Below, piece by piece: positions 53,799 to 63,719 of a stretch of 64,000 nucleotides of DNA. Source of the DNA: Lysobacteraceae bacterium NML07-0707 (GTDB taxonomy: Bacteria; Pseudomonadota; Gammaproteobacteria; Xanthomonadales; Xanthomonadaceae); contig NWQT01000053.1 of assembly GCA_002798295.1 (NCBI GenBank), forward strand, positions 1 to 64,000, read 5' to 3'. A program made the translations under genes and the position numbers. Under the pieces are notes generated by a model. The model was not told the DNA's origin. It saw nothing but the letters and a program-made list of their open reading frames with translations, and searched no databases. Position 1 is the stretch's first letter. The number at the start of each line of letters is the position of its first letter.

Positions 53799-54257
53799 TT
53801 AGCGCAGGCCAGTATGACCGAAGCCGCCCTCGCCGCGCTGACTTGATTCAAATGTATCCACCACTTCAAAGTCCGCACGCACCACCGGCATCAGCACCAG
53901 TTGCGCAATGCGGTCGCCGGGCGCGATGACATGCGCGGTATCGCTGCGATTCCAGACCGAAATCATCAGCGGCCCCTGATAGTCGGCATCAATCAGCCCG
54001 GTGCCATTGCCGAGCACGATGCCGTGCTTATGCCCAAGCCCCGAGCGCGGCAGGATCAGCGCGCACAAGCCGGGATCGGCGATATGGATGGCCAGCCCGG
54101 AAGGCACCAGCGCGGTTGCCCCTGCGGCCAGGGTCAGCGGCGTCTCGATGGCGGCGCGCAAATCCAGCCCGGCACTGCCCGCAGTGGCATAACTGGGCAG
54201 CGGCCATTCGCTGCCAAAACGGGCATCAAGTATCTTGACTTGCAAAACATGCTGCAT
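53799..54257 (-). CDS. dut: dUTP diphosphatase
   Basis: 152 aa, homotrimeric dUTPase removing dUTP and supplying dUMP. The five motifs are seen: [59 protein letters not shown], and the C-terminal GGFGHTG. ATG at 54257 is chosen over a TTG two codons upstream. It begins 2 bases after coaB stops, so they are coupled, the classic coaBC-dut order. Confidence 0.97.
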   Translation of the reverse strand: MQHVLQVKILDARFGSEWPLPSYATAGSAGLDLRAAIETPLTLAAGATALVPSGLAIHIADPGLCALILPRSGLGHKHGIVLGNGTGLIDADYQGPLMISVWNRSDTAHVIAPGDRIAQLVLMPVVRADFEVVDTFESSQRGEGGFGHTGLR

Positions 54258-54259
54258 CT

Positions 54260-54907
54260 TCAAAGCCTGGTTTCCAAAAGATTCAGTAATTGCGCGGCGA
54301 TTTCTTGCTTGGCCGCGCTGGGCAGCTGCGCCGAGCCACCCGGCCAGTACACCGTCAGCGCATTCTGGTCGGACTCAAAACCGCCATCGGCGCGTCCCAC
54401 CTGATTGGCACAAATCATGTCCACGCCCTTGGCGAGCAGTTTGCCCTGCGCATAACGCTCGATGTCATCGGTCTCGGCTGCAAAGCCGACCACACAGGCC
54501 GGGCGCAAGTCGGAAGCCGCCACTTCAGCCAGAATGTCGCGGGTACGCACCAGATTGAGCGTCATCTGCGCGCTGCCCGGCGTTTTTTTCAGCTTTTGCT
54601 TGGACACCTGCTGCGGGGTGAAATCCGCCACCGCCGCTGCACCGACATAGATGTCGGCAGGCAATGCGGCCATCACCGCCGCGTGCATCTGCGCGGCACT
54701 CCTCACATCCACCCGCTTTACCCCCACTGGCGTTGCCAGGCTCACCGGGCCTGCCACCAGCAATACCTCGGCACCCCGGCGCGCGGCTTGTTCGGCAATG
54801 GCAAAGCCCATCTTGCCGCTGGAGCGGTTGCCGAGGAAACGCACCGGGTCGATGTCCTCATAGGTGGGACCTGCGCTCACCACGATGCGCTTGCCTGCAA
54901 GACTCAC
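54260..54907 (-). CDS. coaB: Phosphopantothenate-cysteine ligase (CoaB as a separate protein)
   Basis: 215 aa corresponding to the C-terminal half of bacterial Coa[67 protein letters not shown] and [21 protein letters not shown] are the nucleotide and phosphopantothenate sites. It joins cysteine to phosphopantothenate using CTP. The start is read as GTG at 54907, overlapping the coaC stop as GTGA with GAGG about 7 bases upstream. Usually fused to CoaC; here the frames differ, so two proteins would be made. Confidence 0.85.
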   Translation of the reverse strand: MSLAGKRIVVSAGPTYEDIDPVRFLGNRSSGKMGFAIAEQAARRGAEVLLVAGPVSLATPVGVKRVDVRSAAQMHAAVMAALPADIYVGAAAVADFTPQQVSKQKLKKTPGSAQMTLNLVRTRDILAEVAASDLRPACVVGFAAETDDIERYAQGKLLAKGVDMICANQVGRADGGFESDQNALTVYWPGGSAQLPSAAKQEIAAQLLNLLETRL

Positions 54908-55473
54908 GCCCGCACCTCGCCCAGCACCGCATTCAATGCCGCAACAATCTCGCAAGGCTCACTCATCCGCCCCGGCCCCTGCTCGCCACAGGCCTGCTCG
55001 CCACTGGCAGGCCCCGCCATGGCAAGGCCACGGCTTTGCAGTATGGCGATATTGGCCTGTGTAGCCGGATGCAGCCACATACGGTGATTCATGGCCGGAG
55101 CCGCCAGTATCGGCGCGGTGCTGGCAAGACACAGCGTACTGACCAAGTCATCGGCCAGCCCATGCGCGAGTTTCGCCAGCGTATTGGCGGTGGCCGGAGC
55201 GATTACGATGGCATCAGGCCAGCGCGCCAGTTCGATATGTCCCATTGCGGCTTCCGCCTGCGCATCCCACAGGCTGCTGCGCACTGGCTGGCCACTCAAG
55301 GCCTGGAACGTCGCCGCCCCCACAAACTGCAAGGCCGAAGCGGTCATCGCCACCTGCACCGTGGCGCCGGCCTTGCGCAGCTGGCGGGTCAGTTCCGCAG
55401 CCTTGTAAGCCGCCACGCCACCACAGACGCAGAGCAGGATTTTCTTGCCTGAAAGCATGAGTGGGGCGTTCAC
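54904..55473 (-). CDS. coaC: Phosphopantothenoylcysteine decarboxylase (CoaC as a separate protein)
   Basis: 189 aa, the flavin-dependent N-terminal half of CoaBC. KILLCVCGGVAAYKAAELTRQL, ALQFVGAATFQALSG, HIELARWPDAIVIAPATANTLAKLAHGLADDLVSTLCLA, APAMNHRMW with the conserved Asn-His, and the Cys-bearing flap GPASGEQACGEQGPGRM. It ends [12 protein letters not shown] at TGA, exactly where the fused enzyme would run into the CoaB domain. GTG start at 55473 or ATG at 55458. Confidence 0.85.
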   Translation of the reverse strand: MNAPLMLSGKKILLCVCGGVAAYKAAELTRQLRKAGATVQVAMTASALQFVGAATFQALSGQPVRSSLWDAQAEAAMGHIELARWPDAIVIAPATANTLAKLAHGLADDLVSTLCLASTAPILAAPAMNHRMWLHPATQANIAILQSRGLAMAGPASGEQACGEQGPGRMSEPCEIVAALNAVLGEVRA

Positions 55474-55598
55474 GGGTTTTAAGCGTTTTCCGGCAATAGG
55501 CAGGGCTATCAGCTTAACCGATGACAGCGGTTTTCCGATGCCCGGCCGCCCGGCCAGGCTTCAGTCTGAAAGGCACAGCCATATGCCGGAGGCGTCCC

Positions 55599-56273
55599 AT
55601 GCGTATCCATGACTGGCCCGTTGAGGAGCGCCCGCGCGAAAAACTGCTGGCGCGCGGCGCAGCCGTGCTGTCCGATGCCGAACTTCTGGCGCTGTTTTTG
55701 GGCTCGGGACTGGCGGGACAGGATGCGGTCAGCACCGCCCGCCTGCTGCTACGCGAGCACGGCCCGCTGCGCACCCTGCTGGAGCGCAGCCCCAAAGACA
55801 TGGCAAAACTGCCCGGCATCGGCCCTGCCCGCGCCTGCCTGCTGAGCGGTGCAATGGAGCTGTGCAGCCGCCATCTTGCCGCCGTGCTTGCGCGCGGTGA
55901 AAGCCTCAACTCGCCCAGTACCGCCGGGCAGTACTTCAGTCAACGCCTGCGGCATCAAAGCCGCGAGGTGTTTGCCGCATTGTTTCTGGACAGCCGCCAT
56001 CGCAGCCTGGGGTTTGAGGAGATGTTCAGCGGCACCCTCGACAGCGCCTCGGTGCATCCGCGCGAGGTGGTGCGCCGCGCACTTATCCATAATGCCGCCG
56101 CGGTCATCGTCGGCCATAACCATCCCAGCGGTGACGCCACCCCCAGCCAGGCTGACCGGGATTTGACCCGCACCCTGAAGAACGCGCTGGATCTGGTGGA
56201 AATCCGGCTGCTGGATCATTTCATCATCGCCGATGGGCCGCCGCTGTCGATGGCCGAGCGCGGGCTGGTATAA
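55599..56273 (+). CDS. radC: RadC family protein (JAMM domain)
   Basis: 224 aa. N-terminal helix-hairpin-helix region ([39 protein letters not shown]) and a C-terminal MPN/JAMM metalloprotease-like domain with the zinc pattern around [16 protein letters not shown]. Historic links to DNA repair are disputed. It diverges from coaC, the common xanthomonad layout. GGAGG lies 6 bases before the ATG at 55599. Confidence 0.95.
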   Translation: MRIHDWPVEERPREKLLARGAAVLSDAELLALFLGSGLAGQDAVSTARLLLREHGPLRTLLERSPKDMAKLPGIGPARACLLSGAMELCSRHLAAVLARGESLNSPSTAGQYFSQRLRHQSREVFAALFLDSRHRSLGFEEMFSGTLDSASVHPREVVRRALIHNAAAVIVGHNHPSGDATPSQADRDLTRTLKNALDLVEIRLLDHFIIADGPPLSMAERGLV

Positions 56274-56353
56274 GCGACTGCTCGAAGGCGTCAAGAAACC
56301 CGCGCCAAGCTGGATTAAACTACGCGGTCGCATCATTTGCCCTGAATCTTGTC

Positions 56354-58042
56354 GTGAAAGCCCAGCTCAAGTCTCTGGTCGAACAGGCCATTGCCACCCT
56401 TTCTGCCAACGGTACGCTGCCTGCGGATTTGTCCGTACCGGATTTCGTCATCGAACGCCCGCGCGAAGCCAGCCACGGTGATTTTTCCACCAATGCCGCG
56501 ATGCTGCTGGCCAAACCGGCACGCAGCAACCCGCGCGCCCTCGCCCAGGCGCTGCTGGATGCGCTGCCGCAAGATGCGCGCATTGCCAAAGCAGAAATTG
56601 CAGGCCCGGGTTTTATCAATTTCCATCTTGCCCCCGATGCCTGGCATTCGGTGGTGAGCACCATCCACGCCCAGGGCGATGCCTTCGGCTGCAATGACAG
56701 CGGCCACGGGCAGAAGGTCGGCGTGGAATATGTCTCGGCCAATCCCACCGGCCCGCTGCATGTGGGACATGGCCGTGCGGCCGCCATTGGCGACTCCATC
56801 GCCCGCGTGCTGGCAGCCAATGGCTGGCAGGTGGTGCGCGAGTTCTATTACAACGATGCCGGCGTGCAGATTGAAAACCTGGCCAAATCGGTCAAGGCGC
56901 GCATCGACGGCCACCAGCCCGGTGATGAGGCCTGGCCTGCCGAAGCCTATAACGGTGATTACATCGCCGATGTCGCCGCGGCCTATCTGCGCGAGGAATC
57001 GGTCGAAGTCGATGGCCAGACTGTCAGCGGCAGCCAGAACCGTGATGATATGGAGGCCATCCGCCGCTTTGCCGTGGCCTGGCTGCGCCGCGAACAAAAC
57101 GCCGACCTTGACGCCTATGCGGTGAGGTTCGACAACTATTTTCTGGAGTCCTCTCTATATGCCGATGGCAAGGTCGAGGAAACCGTGACCGAGTTGACCC
57201 GTCGCGGCCACACCTATGAAGAAGGCGGCGCACTGTGGCTGCGCAGCACCGACTTTGGCGATGACAAAGACCGGGTGATGCGCAAGTCCGACGGCAGCTA
57301 TACCTATTTCGTGCCGGACGTGGCCTACCACCTCAGCAAATGGCAGCGCGGCTGGCAGCGCGCCATCACCGAACTGGGCGCCGACCATCACGGCTCGCTG
57401 GCGCGCGTGCGCGCCGGTTTGCAGGCGCTGGATGCCGGCATCCCCAAGGGCTACCCGGACTATGTACTGCACCAGATGGTGACGGTGATGCGCGGCGGCG
57501 AGGAGGTCAAACTCTCCAAGCGCGCCGGCAGCTATCTGACCCTGCGCGATTTGATTGAAGAAACCAGCAAGGACGCCGTGCGCTGGTTCCTGATTGCGCG
57601 CAAGCCCGATTCGCAGCTCACCTTCGATATCGACCTTGCCCGCAGCCAATCCAACGACAACCCGGTGTTCTATGTGCAATACGCCCATGCACGGGTGCAT
57701 AGCCTGCTGCGCCAGGCGAAGGAAAAAGGCTTCGAATTCCGGCTGGGCAATGGCCTTGAAAACCTGGGCAAGCTGCAGGACGAGGCCAGTCTGGCACTGA
57801 TGATTGAGCTCTCGCGCTACCCGGAAGTGGTGGCCGCCGCCGCACAGACGCTGGAACCGCATATCATCGCCCAGTATCTGCGCGAGCTGGCCACCGCATT
57901 CCATACCGCCTATCACGCCCAGCCTGTGCTGGTGGAAAACGCCAGCGAGCGTGATGCACGTTTGGCGCTGTGCACCGCGACCGCACAGGTGCTGAAAAAC
58001 GGCATGAACCTGCTGGGCGTGTCCGCACCCGAAAAAATGTAA
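56354..58042 (+). CDS. argS: Arginyl-tRNA synthetase
   Basis: Class I synthetase charging tRNA-Arg, 562 aa. N-terminal Add1 domain ([12 protein letters not shown]...[21 protein letters not shown]), HIGH motif as [12 protein letters not shown] (about 135), KMSKS-like [12 protein letters not shown] (about 386), and the helical anticodon domain ending [10 protein letters not shown]. It starts at GTG 56354 with no clear ribosome site, so a short leader or leaderless start is possible. The SPOR gene follows 13 bases later. Confidence 0.97.
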   Translation: MKAQLKSLVEQAIATLSANGTLPADLSVPDFVIERPREASHGDFSTNAAMLLAKPARSNPRALAQALLDALPQDARIAKAEIAGPGFINFHLAPDAWHSVVSTIHAQGDAFGCNDSGHGQKVGVEYVSANPTGPLHVGHGRAAAIGDSIARVLAANGWQVVREFYYNDAGVQIENLAKSVKARIDGHQPGDEAWPAEAYNGDYIADVAAAYLREESVEVDGQTVSGSQNRDDMEAIRRFAVAWLRREQNADLDAYAVRFDNYFLESSLYADGKVEETVTELTRRGHTYEEGGALWLRSTDFGDDKDRVMRKSDGSYTYFVPDVAYHLSKWQRGWQRAITELGADHHGSLARVRAGLQALDAGIPKGYPDYVLHQMVTVMRGGEEVKLSKRAGSYLTLRDLIEETSKDAVRWFLIARKPDSQLTFDIDLARSQSNDNPVFYVQYAHARVHSLLRQAKEKGFEFRLGNGLENLGKLQDEASLALMIELSRYPEVVAAAAQTLEPHIIAQYLRELATAFHTAYHAQPVLVENASERDARLALCTATAQVLKNGMNLLGVSAPEKM

Positions 58043-58055
58043 CCGGAGATATCCA

Positions 58056-59057
58056 ATGGCCGCACGTCGCGGAAAATCCCAGGCACGGCGCAGCAGCGCA
58101 CGGCAAAGCGGCATGCCCGGCTGGGCCTGGCTGTTGATTGGCGTTTTGCTGACCATCGTGGTCATCTTGCTGGCTCCGCGTTTTATCGGCGCCTACAAAG
58201 AAGGCAATACCGGCTTCTTCAGTATTGGCAATGACAATACTGCCTCCACCCCGGAGCCACTGCCGCAGCCGGACGCATCCAGCACGCCTGCCTTCGAGCC
58301 GGCACCGGCAACGCCCCCCAAGCGTCAGCCGCAGAGTACGCCTGCGCATCAGGCGCCGCCCAAAACGCGCGACTTCGATTTTTACGAAGTACTGCCCAAT
58401 GAAGAAGTCGCCCTGACCGATGCACAACTGGCGGCCATCCAGCGCGAGGAAACCCGGCGCCGTGAAGCCGCGCGTCGCCGCGAACAGGCCGATGCCGCAG
58501 CCAGCCAAACGCCTGCCCCATCGCCAGCTACAACAAGCGATAGCGCTGCCGCACAAGCGGCTGACGCCCAGGCACGCGCCGCCGCAGCCGCAGCCAATGC
58601 ACAGCTGCCACGCCCACTGCCTGAAGCGGCTGTACCGGCAAGACGCGCCGCCACGCCTGCACCCACACCCACAGCAGCGGCCACACCTGCCGCCAAAGCC
58701 GCACCTGTGCGCACGCCCCCGGTGACAGCGCCCTCTCCAACCACGCCGCCGAAACCGGCCAGCGCAGCTGCAACATCCACACCGGCAGCCGCCGCCAACA
58801 CCGCCACGCAAACTGTCGCACGCAGCGCGCCGTATATCGTGCAGGCCGGCGCCTTTGCGGCCAGCGGCGATGCCGAGGCGGCCAAGGCCAGAATCGCGCT
58901 ACTGGGCCTGAACGCCCGCGTGGAATCGGCGCAAATCAATGGCAAGACCGTGTATCGCGTGCGCATGGGGCCTTACGGCTCCGCCGCCGAAGCCGCTGCA
59001 GCCAAACAAAAACTCGAAGGCGGCGGCGTGCAGGCAATGACCCTGCAGGTCAAATAA
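58056..59057 (+). CDS. SPOR-domain membrane protein (FtsN-like)
   Basis: 333 aa. Short Arg/Lys-rich cytosolic N-terminus, one TM helix (MPGWAWLLIGVLLTIVVILLAP, about 20-41), then DFDFYEVLPNEEV, a motif of FtsN-like proteins in this group, a charged helix of Arg/Glu (about 125-147), a 110-residue Ala/Pro/Thr linker, and a C-terminal SPOR domain (YIVQAGAFAASGDAEAAKARIALLGLNARVES...YRVRMGPYGS). SPOR binds denuded peptidoglycan at the septum. Likely a divisome activator. Sits with argS in Xanthomonadaceae. Confidence 0.9.
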   Translation: MAARRGKSQARRSSARQSGMPGWAWLLIGVLLTIVVILLAPRFIGAYKEGNTGFFSIGNDNTASTPEPLPQPDASSTPAFEPAPATPPKRQPQSTPAHQAPPKTRDFDFYEVLPNEEVALTDAQLAAIQREETRRREAARRREQADAAASQTPAPSPATTSDSAAAQAADAQARAAAAAANAQLPRPLPEAAVPARRAATPAPTPTAAATPAAKAAPVRTPPVTAPSPTTPPKPASAAATSTPAAAANTATQTVARSAPYIVQAGAFAASGDAEAAKARIALLGLNARVESAQINGKTVYRVRMGPYGSAAEAAAAKQKLEGGGVQAMTLQVK

Positions 59058-59111
59058 GCCGTATCGACACTATTGGGGCGTGCTGCGGCACGCCCGAACT
59101 TTGTTGACCGC

Positions 59112-60188
59112 TCAACGACGAAAACGCCCGCGTCCGCGTCCGCCCGCCGCATTCTCGGCCTGACGCTGCGCCAAGGTATCCGCGGCCACTGCCAGCTCAT
59201 CGCGCAGCTTCAGATAATTGGCAAAACGCGCCATCTCCAATGCCCCACAGGCCACGGCCGCCTGCAAGGCGCAACCCGGCTCCTGGTCATGACGGCAGTC
59301 GCGGAACCGGCATTGCCCGGCCAGCTCGGCCATATCGGCAAACGCGGCGGCATCCAATTGCTCCTCGCCCGTGGGCTTGAGCTCGCGCATCCCCGGCGTA
59401 TCAATCAGGCAGGCGCCGCCGGGCAGAGCCAGCAGCGCCCGGTAGGTGGTGGTATGCCGCCCCCGGGCATCATGCGCGCGCACCGCGCCAGTGCGCATGC
59501 GCGCCTCGCCCAGCAAGGTATTGCTCAGGGTGGATTTGCCCGCGCCTGATGAGCCGACCAGCACCACGGTACGCCCCGCGCTCAGCCACGGCGCCAACAC
59601 TTTCACACTATCGGCATCGCGTGCATTGACACTGCACACGGCAACAGCCTGTGCCGCCAGTGCCGCCAAGGCTTCACGCGCAGCCGGCGCGTCGGCTGCA
59701 ATATCCTGCTTGGTCAGCACCACCACCGGCTCAACCCCGCCGCCCTTGAGCAATAGCAAATAACGCTCGATGCGGCGCGGGTTGAAGTCCGCATCCAGCC
59801 CGGTCACTACAAAAGCGGTATCGACATTGGCAGCAATCAGCTGCTGCTTGTAATGCTCGCCCGCCGCCGCCCGCTTGATGGTGCTCCAGCGCGGCAGCAA
59901 GGCCACGATGCGCGGCTTTTCTGCGCTGTCCTCAATCAGCACCCAGTCACCGACTGCGGCGCGGCTGGCCGGGTCGCAGCGCGGCCTGGCCCATTCCGGC
60001 AACGACTCCACGGTTTGCGCATCTGCGGCATGCTCGGCCACCACATAGCCGGAGCGATGCTGCTCAATCACCCGTGCCGGACGCGCCGCAGGGTGCGCCG
60101 CACATAACGCCTGCCACTCCCCAGGCAACGACAGCGGCCAGCCAATCGCCGTCAAACAGGCTTGATTGGGGCAAGCCGCCTGCTTCAC
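59112..60188 (-). CDS. rsgA: Ribosome small-subunit-dependent GTPase RsgA
   Basis: Circularly permuted GTPase that checks late 30S maturation. About 358 aa: OB-fold, then G4 LTKQD before G1 [13 protein letters not shown]3 DTPGMREL, and a zinc knuckle [15 protein letters not shown] basic RGRGRFRR tail may bind rRNA. The start is taken as GTG at 60188, which overlaps the erpA stop as GTGA; a TTG seven codons upstream is an alternative. Coupled to erpA. Confidence 0.93.
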   Translation of the reverse strand: MKQAACPNQACLTAIGWPLSLPGEWQALCAAHPAARPARVIEQHRSGYVVAEHAADAQTVESLPEWARPRCDPASRAAVGDWVLIEDSAEKPRIVALLPRWSTIKRAAAGEHYKQQLIAANVDTAFVVTGLDADFNPRRIERYLLLLKGGGVEPVVVLTKQDIAADAPAAREALAALAAQAVAVCSVNARDADSVKVLAPWLSAGRTVVLVGSSGAGKSTLSNTLLGEARMRTGAVRAHDARGRHTTTYRALLALPGGACLIDTPGMRELKPTGEEQLDAAAFADMAELAGQCRFRDCRHDQEPGCALQAAVACGALEMARFANYLKLRDELAVAADTLAQRQAENAAGGRGRGRFRR

Positions 60189-60562
60189 ACCGTAAATGAT
60201 GAGCCGCAACCGCAGGTGGTCTTGGCATTGGGATTGCGGATGGAGAACTGCGCCCCGTGCAGCGACTCGGTGTAATCCACCGTGGCGCCCATCAGATACT
60301 GAAGACTGAGCGGGTCGACCAACAGCACCACGCCATCGGTCACCACAGCCAAATCGTCCTCGGCCTGGTTTTCGTCAAACTCGAAGCCATACTGGAAACC
60401 CGAGCAGCCGCCTCCCTGGATATAGACGCGCAGTTTCAGCGCCTGATTGCCCTCCTCGGCAATCAGCTCGCGCACCTTGCTGGCGGCCGCCTGGGTAAAG
60501 TTGAGTGGCGCTTCAAGCTGCTGATAGCCGGGCGCATTCTGGTCAAGGCTGTGGTTTTCCAT
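60185..60562 (-). CDS. erpA: Iron-sulfur cluster insertion protein ErpA
   Basis: 125 aa A-type carrier delivering Fe-S clusters to apoproteins. [37 protein letters not shown] with the first Cys, [17 protein letters not shown], and the C-terminal Cys pair TTCGCGSSF complete the ligand set. A longer N-terminal tail than E. coli ErpA. ATG at 60562. Translation runs into rsgA by a 4-base overlap. Confidence 0.93.
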   Translation of the reverse strand: MENHSLDQNAPGYQQLEAPLNFTQAAASKVRELIAEEGNQALKLRVYIQGGGCSGFQYGFEFDENQAEDDLAVVTDGVVLLVDPLSLQYLMGATVDYTESLHGAQFSIRNPNAKTTCGCGSSFTV

Positions 60563-60614
60563 GCGCAAAGCATGGGGCTTGCAGGCATCAGGTTCAAGCC
60601 CGGCCGAATCGGGC

Positions 60615-60620
60615 TATAGT
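60615..60620 (+). promoter_or_regulatory. Candidate -10 of the DUF4126 gene
   Basis: TATAGT about 35 bases before the ATG; TTCAAG 16 bases upstream is a weak -35. Confidence 0.35.
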
Positions 60621-60654
60621 GCGCACCAATACAGCCCCGACTTGGGAGTGCCTC

Positions 60655-61278
60655 ATGGATGTGTCATCCGCGCATGTTTTTGCCGCTGGCGTGCTGCTGG
60701 CCTGGCTGGCCGGGATTCGTGTTTATCTGACCGTATTCGGGGTCGGCATTGCCGGCACGATGGGCTGGGTGGAATTACCCGAGGCGCTCGCCGCCACGCA
60801 GTCTCCATGGGTGCTGGGCGTTTCCGGCGTACTGGCGTTGATGGAATTTTTTGCCGACAAGATTCCCGGTGTGGACAGCATCTGGGACTTGCTGCAAACC
60901 CTGGCGCGCATTCCTGCGGGCGCTTTTCTGGCTGCCGCTGCCATTTCACCCGATGGCGAGCTGGGCACAGGCATGCTGGCCGCAGGGGCGGGCGTCACGC
61001 TTACCAGCCACTTTCTGAAAACCGGCTCGCGCGCCATCATCAACACCTCACCCGAGCCTGCCAGCAACTGGACCGCCTCGTTTGGTGAAGACATCCTCAC
61101 CGCAGGCTCGCTGGCGCTTGCCATCTTCAACCCCTGGGTGGCGCTGGTCATCGTGCTCATCATCAGCCTGACCTTCAGCTTTGTACTCTGGTGGATGGGG
61201 CGCAAAGCCCTGCGCGGCCTGCGCTGGCTAAAGCGCCAAACCTCCAGCCCACCGCCGCCCAGCGCAAGCCCGCACTAA
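60655..61278 (+). CDS. DUF4126 membrane protein
   Basis: 207 aa with about five hydrophobic segments. [63 protein letters not shown] and ALGGASNWTA-like [16 protein letters not shown] match the DUF4126 family. Function unknown. GGGAG lies 7 bases before the ATG. A Pro/Ser-rich tail ends it, overlapping the stop of convergent rppH by a few bases. Confidence 0.85.
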   Translation: MDVSSAHVFAAGVLLAWLAGIRVYLTVFGVGIAGTMGWVELPEALAATQSPWVLGVSGVLALMEFFADKIPGVDSIWDLLQTLARIPAGAFLAAAAISPDGELGTGMLAAGAGVTLTSHFLKTGSRAIINTSPEPASNWTASFGEDILTAGSLALAIFNPWVALVIVLIISLTFSFVLWWMGRKALRGLRWLKRQTSSPPPPSASPH

Positions 61279-61853
61279 CCTTCACGCCTGCCGGGCGCGA
61301 GAATGCGCCGGTACTGGCTACGCCGGGCGCCGAGGCTGCGCACCTCGGCGCTTGGCGGCGGAATCACCCCCTGCCCAACCACCCCGCGCGCCAATGGAGC
61401 GAAGTGTTGCAGCGCACGCGAATACACATTGCGCTTGAACATCACCACATTCTCCACCGGGTACCAAAAATCCACCCAGCGCCAATGGTCAAATTCGGGA
61501 TGCTCGGTCAAATCCAGCCGCACATCGCCTTCACTACCCTTCATCTGCAGCAAAAACCACACCTGCTTCTGGCCGATGCATACCAGCCGGTCACGATTGC
61601 GCACCGCGCGCGCTGGCAAGCGATAACGCAGCCAGCCGGGCGTGGTGCCCAACACCTCGACATGCTCGGGCAACAGCCCGGTTTCCTCACGCAGCTCACG
61701 GTACATCGCCTCCAACGGCGTCTCGTCAGAGTTCATCCCGCCCTGCGGGAATTGCCACCCGTCCCGGCGTATTCTGCGCGCCCAGAACACCCGGCCATCC
61801 GGGTGCATCAGCACGATGCCCACATTGGGGCGATAACCGTCCGGATCAATCAC
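61275..61853 (-). CDS. rppH: RNA pyrophosphohydrolase RppH
   Basis: Nudix hydrolase removing 5' diphosphate from mRNA to start RNase E decay. 192 aa starting at GTG ([39 protein letters not shown]), with a complete Nudix box in [28 protein letters not shown] lies 8 bases before the GTG, which settles the start although the frame is open further upstream. The C-terminal basic tail ([16 protein letters not shown]) is common in the family. Confidence 0.95.
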   Translation of the reverse strand: MIDPDGYRPNVGIVLMHPDGRVFWARRIRRDGWQFPQGGMNSDETPLEAMYRELREETGLLPEHVEVLGTTPGWLRYRLPARAVRNRDRLVCIGQKQVWFLLQMKGSEGDVRLDLTEHPEFDHWRWVDFWYPVENVVMFKRNVYSRALQHFAPLARGVVGQGVIPPPSAEVRSLGARRSQYRRILAPGRREG

Positions 61854-61978
61854 GACACGGACTCCTGAAAATGTTTGGGGCCAAACCCCGCTGCCCCCGA
61901 ATTTGCCATGCACAGGCCAACACGGCAAGCCTATCTGCGACACTTTCCACAACAGCGCAAAAAATCTTACCGAAGCCA

Positions 61979-62007
61979 TTGACATCCACACTCAAACCAT
62001 AGAGAAT
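61979..62007 (+). promoter_or_regulatory. Promoter of tRNA-Met
   Basis: Consensus -35 TTGACA (61979-61984), 17-base spacer, -10 GAGAAT (62002-62007); start expected about 62014, roughly 27 bases before the tRNA. A C-rich discriminator follows, rather than the GC-rich stringent type with certainty. Confidence 0.65.
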
Positions 62008-62040
62008 CCCCTGCTCTCCGCCCAGTGCGGAAAATGCCAT

Positions 62041-62117
62041 GGCTATGTAGCTCAGACGGTTAGAGCGCGAGACTCATAATCCCGAGGTCGGTGGTTCGAT
62101 TCCACCCATAGCCACCA
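62041..62117 (+). tRNA. tRNA-Met (anticodon CAT, elongator)
   Basis: 77 bases with encoded CCA. Acceptor GGCTATG/CATAGCC, D-arm GCTCAGACGGTTAGAGC, anticodon loop CTCATAA, T-arm GTGGTTCGATTCCAC. It has a paired first position and resembles elongator metT, not the initiator. A tRNA-Ile2 (lysidine) reading is less likely by overall similarity. Its 3' end is the probable attachment site for the integrase downstream. Confidence 0.93.
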
Positions 62118-62123
62118 AATACA

Positions 62124-62204
62124 CGTCCCAGAACGTCCCAAGAAGGCCAGAAACCCCAATGAAATCAAGGGTTCTGGCCTTTTTCATTGGTGCATATCGT
62201 CCCA
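62124..62204. repeat. Three CGTCCCA direct repeats next to the tRNA (possible arm sites)
   Basis: CGTCCCA occurs at 62124-62130, 62134-62140 and 62198-62204, between the tRNA 3' end and the integrase gene. The position suits arm-type integrase or excisionase binding sites; that is inference. Confidence 0.4.
62143..62184 (+). terminator. Intrinsic terminator after tRNA-Met
   Basis: AAGGCCAGAAACCC pairs with GGGTTCTGGCCTT with one bulge, followed by TTTT. It ends tRNA transcription before the integrase gene. Confidence 0.85.
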
Positions 62205-62232
62205 GGTCGTGCCATTGAATCCCGGGGTATGT

Positions 62233-62281
62233 GGGGGTAACTTTGGGGGTAACTGCTGTTACCCCGAAAGGAGTTACCCCC
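62233..62281 (+). promoter_or_regulatory. Nested GGGGGTAAC inverted repeats covering the integrase ribosome site
   Basis: GGGGGTAAC (62233-62241) pairs with GTTACCCCC (62273-62281), and inside it CTTTGGGGGTAAC (62241-62253) pairs with GTTACCCCGAAAG (62258-62270) around TGCT. The AAAGGAG ribosome site of the integrase (62267-62273) is within the paired region, so translation could be held closed, or the repeats may be protein-binding sites for autoregulation. Confidence 0.5.
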
Positions 62282-62283
62282 AA

Positions 62284-63522
62284 ATGCTGACCGATACCGC
62301 GATACGCAAGGCGAAGCCGAAAGCCAAGGCTTACAAGCTGGCTGATGCTGGGGGGCTATATCTGGAAGTTGCCCCCGCTGGCGGCAAATGGTGGCGCTTG
62401 AAGTATCGCTACGGAGGGAAAGAAAAGCGCATAAGCCTTGGCACTTACCCGGAAACCTCCCTGGCCGATGCCAGAGTCAAGCGGGAGGAAGCCAAGAAGC
62501 TACTGAAAGACGGTATCGACCCCGGGCAACAGCGCAAGGCGGAAAAGCTGGCCGGGGCAGAGCGGGCGGCTAACACCTTTGAGGCGCTGGCCTTGGAGTG
62601 GCTGGAGGTGAGGCGCAGCGAGTGGATGCCAAGCCACCACGAGAAGCAAGCCGGGCGCTTGCGGCAGGCGTTCCCTTGGATTGGACACAAGGCCATCGCT
62701 GATATTGGCATTGCCGACCTTCGCCCCATGCTGGAACACCTGAAGCGGCAGGGCGCGACTGACCAAACCCGGCGCATCATTCAAAACGTGGCCAGCGTGT
62801 TCGACTACGCCATCACGCTTGAGAAGGCTGAACGCAACCCGGCGCGCGACTTGCTGCCCGCCGTCCCCAAGCATCACAAGAAGAACTTCCCGGCCATCAA
62901 AGACCCGGCGCGCGTGGGTGAGTTGCTGCGCGCCATAGACAGCTTTCAGGGGAGCTTCCCGGTTGCCTGCGCTTTGCAGCTTGCCCCGTTGTGGTTTTGC
63001 AGGCCGGGCGAGCTGCGGGCGGCAGAATGGGCGCATATCGACCTTGAGGGCGAACACCCGACCTATACCGTGCCAGCGGCCAAGCGGAAGCTACGCAAAG
63101 CCCAGAAGGAGGCACAGGACACGCCGCCGCATATCGTGCCCCTGTCACGGCAGGCAGTAGCCATCCTGCAAACACTGCACCCGCTGACCGGGCGTGGCCG
63201 CTACCTGTTTCCCGGCGCGCGCGACCCCGGGCGCTGCCTGTCCGATGCCGCCCTGAATGCAGCACTGGCAAACCTTGGCTTCAAGGGCGAGATGGTGGCG
63301 CACGGCTTCCGGCATATGGCCTCTACCCTGCTGCACGAGATGGGCTTCTCATCCGATGCCATCGAAGCGCAGCTATCGCACAAGACCCCGGGCGTGCGTG
63401 GCGTGTACAACAAAGCGCAATACCTGCCGGAGCGCCGCAAGATGATGCAGGCATGGGCGGATTATCTGGACAGCCTGCGGGCAGGGGTGGGTAACGTGGT
63501 GGCGTTCAAGCGCAGCGCCTGA
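62284..63522 (+). CDS. Tyrosine-type site-specific integrase (DUF4102/P4 family)
   Basis: 412 aa. N-terminal DUF4102 arm-binding domain (MLTDTAIRKAKPKAKAYKLADAGGLYLEVAPAGGKWWRLKYR...SLGTYPETSLADARVKREEAKKLL), core-binding SAM-like domain, and a catalytic domain with Arg in CRPGELRAAEW, HGFRH, and nucleophile Tyr in GVYNKAQY. It inserts genomic islands at tRNA 3' ends, fitting the tRNA-Met just upstream. AAAGGAG lies 10 bases before the ATG. The island body extends beyond 64000; the far attachment site is not visible here. Confidence 0.95.
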   Translation: MLTDTAIRKAKPKAKAYKLADAGGLYLEVAPAGGKWWRLKYRYGGKEKRISLGTYPETSLADARVKREEAKKLLKDGIDPGQQRKAEKLAGAERAANTFEALALEWLEVRRSEWMPSHHEKQAGRLRQAFPWIGHKAIADIGIADLRPMLEHLKRQGATDQTRRIIQNVASVFDYAITLEKAERNPARDLLPAVPKHHKKNFPAIKDPARVGELLRAIDSFQGSFPVACALQLAPLWFCRPGELRAAEWAHIDLEGEHPTYTVPAAKRKLRKAQKEAQDTPPHIVPLSRQAVAILQTLHPLTGRGRYLFPGARDPGRCLSDAALNAALANLGFKGEMVAHGFRHMASTLLHEMGFSSDAIEAQLSHKTPGVRGVYNKAQYLPERRKMMQAWADYLDSLRAGVGNVVAFKRSA

Positions 63523-63592
63523 AGCGTTGCACAGTTGCGCGCGCGTAATCCATCACCGGCATGGCCTGCCGTTGTCACTCATGACAACAGAG

Positions 63593-63705
63593 CGCAAATT
63601 TGCGTTTAGCTTGGAAAACAAGGGCTTGCCGCCTGTTTTTCCGCAGGCATCGCGTCCGGGAGCCTGCGGGCTTTGGGCTTGCTGGCTACACAAAAAAATG
63701 TAGCC
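63593..63705. repeat. Cluster of palindromes downstream of the integrase
   Basis: The noncoding 200 bases after the integrase hold CGCAAATTTGCG (63593-63604), CCGCAGGC/GCCTGCGG in 63640-63680, and GGCTACA-CAAAAAAA-TGTAGCC (63684-63705); just before it GTTGTCA-CTCA-TGACAAC lies at 63571-63588. The last may end minus-strand transcription of the brnA-like gene; the rest could be binding sites for island proteins. Confidence 0.4.
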
Positions 63706-63719
63706 CTAGAATCAGCGGG

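Noticed and set aside
60188-60209. rsgA start at TTG 60209
   Set aside because: The GTG at 60188 overlaps the erpA stop as GTGA and fits the family N-terminus as well; kept only as an alternative.
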